A DNA stretch of 64,000 nucleotides from Streptomyces alfalfae (GTDB taxonomy: Bacteria > Actinomycetota > Actinomycetes > Streptomycetales > Streptomycetaceae), in NCBI RefSeq assembly GCF_004127445.1, contig NZ_QEXM01000057.1, positions 1-64,000 of the forward strand, written 5' to 3'. Positions 59,846 to 64,000 of the stretch are shown one piece after another. The notes under the pieces were generated by a model that saw only the letters and a list, made by a program, of their open reading frames with translations, was not told the origin of the DNA and did not search any database. Numbering within the stretch: the first letter of the stretch is position 1; every line of letters starts with the position of its first letter. The translations under genes were made by a program, and so were the position numbers.

Positions 59846-60691
59846 ATGCGAAGAGTCACGATGGCCGGTGAGGTCGCGGCGAGGGCGAGCGCCCTGCCCT
59901 TCGGGGCGAGCAGTGAACGTCTCGTCCGGCGGGGAGACCACGCGCTGTTCGGCGTGAGCACGGGCAACAGCTACTTCAGTTGCCGCCGGTTGGCCGAGGC
60001 GGTCGCCTGGGCGGTGGAGCGCTTCGCGGTCGTGGACGTGGTGCACGCCGACGTGGCCCTGCAAGCGACGCTCGAAGCCTTCGGCTACGAACCGGCCGCC
60101 GCGCGCAGAAGCGCGACGAAGCAACTGCGCGGCGTGCGGCGGCGAATCGACGGCGCCCTCAAGCACGTCGGTGCGTCGGCGGAGCGCGTGCGGTCCAGGC
60201 CGCTGTCCGACTTCCTCGACCAGCCCGGCTACCAAGAGGTGCGGGCGCGGGCACGCGCGGCACTCCGCGACGACCTGGAGATGCGGTCGGTCAGGGACGA
60301 CACGGCGTTCCGGTTCCTCGCCGAGCGGCTGCGCCCCGACGGCCTGCCCGCTCCCGCCCAGGTGCAGGCGGCACTGGCCTACGTGGACGCCGAGCTGCCG
60401 TTCTTCCTCGACACCCCACGGATCCTGGGCGTCGCCTCGTCCGTCCACTGCTATCACTCCGTCCTCCCGCTGGGCCGCCTGTTGTTCGGCGGGCGGCCGA
60501 AGGGACCCCATGACGCCGGTCCACATCACCGTCAACTCCCGGGAAGTGCCGCCCGGTCCGGCGGCGCGCCCGCGGGCTCCGCCACGAGCGCCCGCGCACC
60601 TCCTGCGCCCACCCGACGGGGCCGGGGGCGGGTCAAGTGGACCGGCCGGCGTGCAACCATGCGCCGCCGCGCCCGGTCCTCACCGTCATGA
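59846..60691 (+). CDS. tRNA-dependent cyclodipeptide synthase (NYH/AlbC type), altered C-terminus
   Basis: The protein matches AlbC-type CDPS. RLVRRGDHALFGVSTGNSYFS carries the catalytic serine (Ser38) and Asn41; LAYVDAELPFFLDTP carries Tyr179 and Glu183; VHCYHSVLP gives Tyr203-His204, so the subfamily is NYH. A basic helix (RRSATKQLRGVRRRIDGALK) fits the tRNA-binding patch. CDPSs join two aminoacyl-tRNAs into a diketopiperazine. After about residue 216 the frame is low-complexity, whereas the next frame reads MTPVHITVNSREVPPG, like the last strand of CDPSs, so a frameshift near 60495 is likely. No oxidase, P450 or methyltransferase partner is adjacent. ATG 59861 is an alternative start. Confidence 0.85.
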   Translation: MRRVTMAGEVAARASALPFGASSERLVRRGDHALFGVSTGNSYFSCRRLAEAVAWAVERFAVVDVVHADVALQATLEAFGYEPAAARRSATKQLRGVRRRIDGALKHVGASAERVRSRPLSDFLDQPGYQEVRARARAALRDDLEMRSVRDDTAFRFLAERLRPDGLPAPAQVQAALAYVDAELPFFLDTPRILGVASSVHCYHSVLPLGRLLFGGRPKGPHDAGPHHRQLPGSAARSGGAPAGSATSARAPPAPTRRGRGRVKWTGRRATMRRRARSSPS

Positions 60692-61926
60692 CAGCCAAGC
60701 GAAGGCCGCGTTCCGTCACGAGTGATCGGGAGTTGCGGCTGTGGCGGGTCGGCCGGGCGCTGACCCTCGCCTTCGTCGCCGCGATCCTGGTCGCGGGCGG
60801 CGTCTTCTACGGACTGGTGGTGCTGCTCGACTTCCAAGAGATCGACTCCACCACGAAACTTGATGCCAAGACGCTCTTCGACCTGGTGAAACTCTCCTTC
60901 GGAGTGGTCGCGGGGGCCGGCGCGCTCGTCGCCCTGGTCGTCGCCTACCGCCGCCAGCGCGTCGACGAGGCGGGCGCGCACCGGGACGCCACCCGGCTTC
61001 ACACCGAACGCTTCTCCCAAGCCGTCGACAGACTCGGCTCCGACTCGCCCGCGGTGCGGCTCGGCGGAGTCCACGCCCTGGCCGGGCTGGCCGACGACGC
61101 CCCCGACGACAATCTGCGCCAGACGTGCATCGATGTCCTGTGCGCCTATCTCCAGCTGCCCTTCACTCCCGACCCCGGTAGCACCGAACCGGCCCACCAG
61201 GACGAACACCACCGCTACCTGGCCCTTCGCAAGGTCCGGCACACGATCCTCGGCCTCATCGCCGACCACTACCGACGCCCGCGGGGGACCCACCGCTCCT
61301 GGCAGGGCTGCGACCTCGACCTCACCGGCGTCACCATCGACTGCGACATGGACTTCAGCGACGCCGTCTTCTCCGGCGGCGCCGTGAACCTCGGCCGGGC
61401 GGTGTTCTCCGGGGGCGTGGTGTCCTTCACCCGGGCGAAGTTCTGCGGCGGCGCCGTGTACTTCGGCGACGCGGAGTTCTCCGGAGGCTCGGTCCACTTC
61501 AGCGGGGCGGTGTTTTCCGGCGGTACGGTCCACTTCGGCGACGCGGTGTTCTCGGGTGGCGCGGTGTATTTCAGCGGGGCGGTGTTTTCCGGCGGCACGG
61601 TCCACTTCGGCGACGCGGCCTTCTCCGGCAGCTCGGTCCATTTCAGTGACGCGGTGTTCTCCGGAGGAGCCGTGCACTTCGGGGACGCGGTGTTCTCCGC
61701 CGGCACGGTGAACTTCCGCGGAGCAATCTTCTCCGGGGCCACGGTGAACTTCCGGGACACCGTGTTCTCCAGCGGCGCGGTCTACTTCAGCGGAGCGGTG
61801 TTCTCCGGAGGCGCGGTCTATTTCACCAGGGCGACGGGCCCGGCCCCCAACGGGCTCGCCACCGCCGTCGGGACGCCCGCTCCCGCGACGGTCGTCCTTG
61901 CCTCCGTCTGGCTCCCCGGCGGCTAG
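60688..61926 (+). CDS. Membrane protein with thirteen 12-residue repeats (pentapeptide-like)
   Basis: A 412-residue protein. Two membrane helices (GRALTLAFVAAILVAGGVFYGLVVLL; LSFGVVAGAGALVALVVAY) are followed by a helical linker with ERFSQAVDRLGSDSPAVRLGGVHALAGLADDAPDD, shared with actinobacterial pentapeptide-repeat proteins. Residues about 226-381 are 13 copies of A(V)FSGG(x)V(x)F(x)(x). The F-to-F spacing alternates 5 and 7, unlike the regular 5 of pentapeptide coils, so this is a variant beta-solenoid. ATG 60688 overlaps the CDPS stop (ATGA); whether this means coupled translation depends on the CDPS frame. It resembles the protein at 28916-29911 in layout. Confidence 0.82.
   Translation: MTAKRRPRSVTSDRELRLWRVGRALTLAFVAAILVAGGVFYGLVVLLDFQEIDSTTKLDAKTLFDLVKLSFGVVAGAGALVALVVAYRRQRVDEAGAHRDATRLHTERFSQAVDRLGSDSPAVRLGGVHALAGLADDAPDDNLRQTCIDVLCAYLQLPFTPDPGSTEPAHQDEHHRYLALRKVRHTILGLIADHYRRPRGTHRSWQGCDLDLTGVTIDCDMDFSDAVFSGGAVNLGRAVFSGGVVSFTRAKFCGGAVYFGDAEFSGGSVHFSGAVFSGGTVHFGDAVFSGGAVYFSGAVFSGGTVHFGDAAFSGSSVHFSDAVFSGGAVHFGDAVFSAGTVNFRGAIFSGATVNFRDTVFSSGAVYFSGAVFSGGAVYFTRATGPAPNGLATAVGTPAPATVVLASVWLPGG
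61363..61830 (+). repeat. 36-bp coding repeat, 13 tandem units
   Basis: Thirteen consecutive 36-bp units, consensus protein AVFSGGAVYFSG, without a frame break. Units 5 and 7 are identical as protein (AVFSGGTVHFGD). Confidence 0.92.
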
Positions 61927-62203
61927 GGAGGGGGACGGAGGGCAGTCGTTCCGTCCGCTTCGCTCCGGCGACGGCCGGTGTCGCGGCCCGGCTCCGCCGG
62001 ATCGGCCCAGAGTGGCCCGGATCGGCACGGATCGCCCTGATCGATTCGGCCAGGTCTCGACAGAAGCGGTGGCACAGGCGTATACCACCTGTCGGGAGGA
62101 ATGCCTTGCTCCGGGGGAGTGATCACGCCAGTTCATGGCGGTGAGAAGCGACCCCGGGTATTTTGGCCGACATCGGTGTGGCCGATGCGTGAATCGGGGG
62201 AAC
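61927..62203. other. Intergenic region, no gene recognised
   Basis: 277 bp before the LuxR-type regulator gene. It contains repeated GATCGG/CCGGATCGG elements around 62000-62045 and an A/T-richer stretch near 62150-62165 that may hold the promoter. GGGGG at 62196-62200 is the ribosome site of the next gene. Confidence 0.5.
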
Positions 62204-63262
62204 ATGCAGACAGGTAGTAAGGTGCGCCCACTTGCGCCCATATCGGAACAGCTCGCACCTGAAGGGGACAGTTCGCTCGCGACGTTGATCGGGCAGGACG
62301 ACCTGTGTGTGGCCGTTTTCCGTCTCGTCGTCTCAGGGCCGCAGCGGACCGTCGACGACTTGTCCCGGGAATTGGGGGTCTCCGAAAAGGAGATCCGCGA
62401 CTGCCTCGACAAGCTCGCGGACCTTTCCATGCTGTCGCTGCCCACGGGCGACGACGTGCTCCCGGTGCCCGTGCACCCGGAGGTCGGGCTCGCCGCCCAT
62501 ATCCACCGGCGCGAGGCCGAGATCGAGGCGCAGCAGCGCGAGCTGGCCGTGGCGCGCGCGGCCGCGGCCGATCTGGCCGCCGCCTATGCCGCGAGCCAGG
62601 CAGGGCGCGGCGGACGCCTGGAGACGCTGAGCGGCATGGCCGAGGTGCGGATGCGGCTCACCGAACTCAGCCGGCACGCGCGCGAGGAACTGCTCGCCTT
62701 CATGCCGGGCGGGGCCCTGAGCCAGGCCGCGCTGGACGCCAGCCGGCCACTGGACGAGCAGAGCCTCGCCTCCGGCGTGCGGCTGCGGACGGTCTACCTG
62801 GACAGTGTCCGCAACGACCGCGCCACGATCGAGTACGCGCGCTGGCTGTCCACCCTCGGCGGACAGGTGCGGACCAGTCCGATGCTGCCGCTGCGGATGC
62901 TCGTGGTGGACCGCGCCTGCGCTGTCCTGCCGCTCGACCCGGAGGAGTCCTCCTTGGGCGCCGTCGTGGTGCGGGCGCCCGGCGTGGTGGCGGCCCTGGT
63001 GGCCCTCTTCGAGACCCTGTGGGAGCAGAGCGCGCCGCTGGACGGGCGGGCGCTGGCGGGCGGGGACGTCGAGGCGCCCACCCCGCAGGAGAGCGCCCTG
63101 CTGAGTCTGCTCGCGCAGGGTCACACCGATGAGGTGGCGGCGCGGAAGCTGGGCCTGTCGCTGCGTACCGTACGGCGGATGATGGCGGTCCTCACCGCCC
63201 GGCTCGGGGCCCGGAGCCGCTTCGAGGCGGGGATGCTCGCCGCGCGAGTCGGCTGGATCTGA
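62204..63262 (+). CDS. TrmB-like/LuxR-type transcriptional regulator
   Basis: A 352-residue regulator. The N-terminal winged helix (CVAVFRLVVSGPQRTVDDLSRELGVSEKEIRDCLDKLADLSML) is TrmB-like; a coiled coil follows (RREAEIEAQQRELAVARAAAADLAAAY), then a phospholipase-D-like effector domain without catalytic residues (SRHAREELLAFMPGG...RTVYLDSVRNDRATIEYARWLSTLGGQVRTSPMLPLRMLVVDRACAVLPLDP), and a C-terminal LuxR HTH (PQESALLSLLAQGHTDEVAARKLGLSLRTVRRMMAVLTARLGARSRFEAGMLAA). This architecture is typical of Streptomyces regulators placed beside small peptides or natural-product genes. ATG 62204 has GGGGG just upstream. Confidence 0.88.
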   Translation: MQTGSKVRPLAPISEQLAPEGDSSLATLIGQDDLCVAVFRLVVSGPQRTVDDLSRELGVSEKEIRDCLDKLADLSMLSLPTGDDVLPVPVHPEVGLAAHIHRREAEIEAQQRELAVARAAAADLAAAYAASQAGRGGRLETLSGMAEVRMRLTELSRHAREELLAFMPGGALSQAALDASRPLDEQSLASGVRLRTVYLDSVRNDRATIEYARWLSTLGGQVRTSPMLPLRMLVVDRACAVLPLDPEESSLGAVVVRAPGVVAALVALFETLWEQSAPLDGRALAGGDVEAPTPQESALLSLLAQGHTDEVAARKLGLSLRTVRRMMAVLTARLGARSRFEAGMLAARVGWI

Positions 63263-63346
63263 GCCCGGGCGGCGGTCCTCTTGCTGCCACGGCCATAAGC
63301 TGTCACCGCTGGACCGCCCGGCGGCGAGGCTGGACTGGAATGGTCG

Positions 63347-63697
63347 GTGGCCGTGTACGCCATTCATGTAGAAGTGTCACCGCAGTCGTCCGCGACGGCC
63401 GCGGTGAGCCTGCGTCAAGTCGCCGTGGAGACGGCTCGTGTGCCGGGCTGCGCGGTGGAGCACGTCTATGAGGCCGTGCTGCCCCACCGGAGCCGCGTGG
63501 GCGTGCTCTTCGTGACCGCGGCCTCCCCGGAGGCCGCGGGGTACGGCGTGCTCCTGGCCGTGCGCGGCCTGTTGCGCCGCACGGAGGACCACGATCAGGT
63601 GCTGCTGCGCGCGCCCGGCCCGAGCGAGCCCGCCCTGTGCCACGGCATCGTCACCATGCCCGCGGACGCCCCTCTCCGGGAGATGCCTGTCGGTTAG
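63347..63697 (+). CDS. Small protein of unknown function next to the LuxR-type regulator
   Basis: A 116-residue protein with an alternating strand-helix pattern (VYAIHVEVSPQSSATAAVSLRQVAVETARVPGCAVEHVYEAVLPHRSRVGVLFVTAASPEAAGYGVLLAVRGLLRRTEDHDQVLLRAPG). No family recognised; a ferredoxin-like or ACT-like fold is possible from the pattern. GTG start at 63347 (a second GTG is at 63353). It follows the regulator by 84 bp and may be co-transcribed. Confidence 0.6.
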   Translation: MAVYAIHVEVSPQSSATAAVSLRQVAVETARVPGCAVEHVYEAVLPHRSRVGVLFVTAASPEAAGYGVLLAVRGLLRRTEDHDQVLLRAPGPSEPALCHGIVTMPADAPLREMPVG

Positions 63698-63992
63698 ACC
63701 TCGCGAGTGTGCCCCGCTCCGCGGGCCGCACCCTGCGGTGAAGAACCGCTGACTGCCCGTCGACTGCCCTGTGGCCGCGGCCCGTTGCCGCCGCCCGTGG
63801 TCGGCGGCTTTCGCATGCCCGCTCACCTGCCATCCGCAACCGCACCCCCCACAGGGCCCTTTGGTGCCAACGCACCTTGCTGCCATCCGCATCCCTTGCC
63901 CGGCGGGTAGCGGGGCCGAAAACTGTTCGCACCGACAGGAACCGCTGTGACCAGCAGGTTCTTTCGCACGACCGTCAGGAGATGAGCCACAT
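63698..63992. other. Intergenic region, no gene recognised
   Basis: About 295 bp. CCGCGGCC- and GCGGGCCGC-type short dyads are present near 63719-63785, but no clear terminator or gene. Confidence 0.4.
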
Positions 63993-64000
63993 GGCACCCA
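63993..64000 (+). CDS. Start of a gene running off the window
   Basis: AGGAG at 63979-63983 is 9 nt before ATG 63993 (an ATG at 63984 is too close). Only the first codons are present, so no product can be named. Confidence 0.4.

Noticed and set aside
1..64000. CRISPR arrays, tRNA/rRNA genes, insertion sequences, integrases
   Set aside because: I found no regularly spaced identical repeats, no transposase or integrase motifs and no convincing tRNA-like cloverleaf. A tRNA or covariance-model scan was not possible here and would be decisive.

Overview
The window is very GC-rich, uses GTG and TTG starts freely, and carries regulators, GNATs, F420-type oxidoreductases and secreted repeat proteins in the style of a Streptomyces chromosome. 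I infer a Streptomyces or close relative, probably an accessory or arm region: gene order is patchy, there are three decayed loci, and there are no ribosomal or central housekeeping blocks. I see no tRNA, rRNA, CRISPR array or transposase.

Layout. 1-9.4 kb: partial methyltransferase, haloacetate-dehalogenase-like hydrolase, Eis-like acetyltransferase divergent from a large LuxR (LAL) ATPase regulator that contains two in-frame tandem repeats, an F420-type reductase, and an MFS pump divergent from a maltose-acetyltransferase/TetR pair with palindromic operators between them. 9.4-16.8 kb: small enzymes (DinB, GNAT, VOC, DAO, hydrolase), then a tryptophan-dioxygenase-like gene divergent from a signal-less ABC-type binding protein and a maleate-isomerase/Asp-Glu racemase homologue. 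16.8-21.6 kb: TetR, carotenoid oxygenase and MDR dehydrogenase sharing an operator motif, then a DUF4246 protein. 22-33 kb: Fic protein, PEP-mutase/ICL-like enzyme, secreted FG-GAP, RTX and SH3 proteins, a pentapeptide-repeat membrane protein, and a scrambled TetR/DUF1772 locus.

33.5-40.2 kb is the most striking block: one tight plus-strand operon with two radical SAM enzymes, a fatty-acyl-AMP ligase, an acyl carrier protein, a ketosynthase that keeps its cysteine but lacks both catalytic histidines, and a hotdog thioesterase. It reads as a small acyl-carrier-based pathway in which a fatty acid is activated, loaded on the ACP, modified by radical chemistry, processed by an unusual ketosynthase and released.

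40.2-52.6 kb: TetR with a divergent small membrane protein; a large membrane protein and a small protein that share a short STFAIG motif; a PadR/DUF1048 operon; a CGNR regulator divergent from an epoxide hydrolase; a peptidase inhibitor; an arsR/arsO locus whose transporter is broken; a TmrB-like P-loop protein; a FUSC permease. 52.6-59.5 kb is a probable alkyl-sulfate catabolic regulon: alkylsulfatase, acyl-CoA dehydrogenase, acyl-CoA ligase, TetR and MFS, with the same motif in both promoters. 59.8-62 kb: a cyclodipeptide synthase of the NYH (AlbC) type followed by an ATGA-overlapping membrane protein built from thirteen 12-residue repeats. The window ends with a LuxR/TrmB-like regulator, a small unknown protein and the first codons of another gene.

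A recurring regulatory theme is a repressor gene and a divergent target with the palindromic or repeated site lying directly against a start codon, which suggests leaderless transcripts under operator control.
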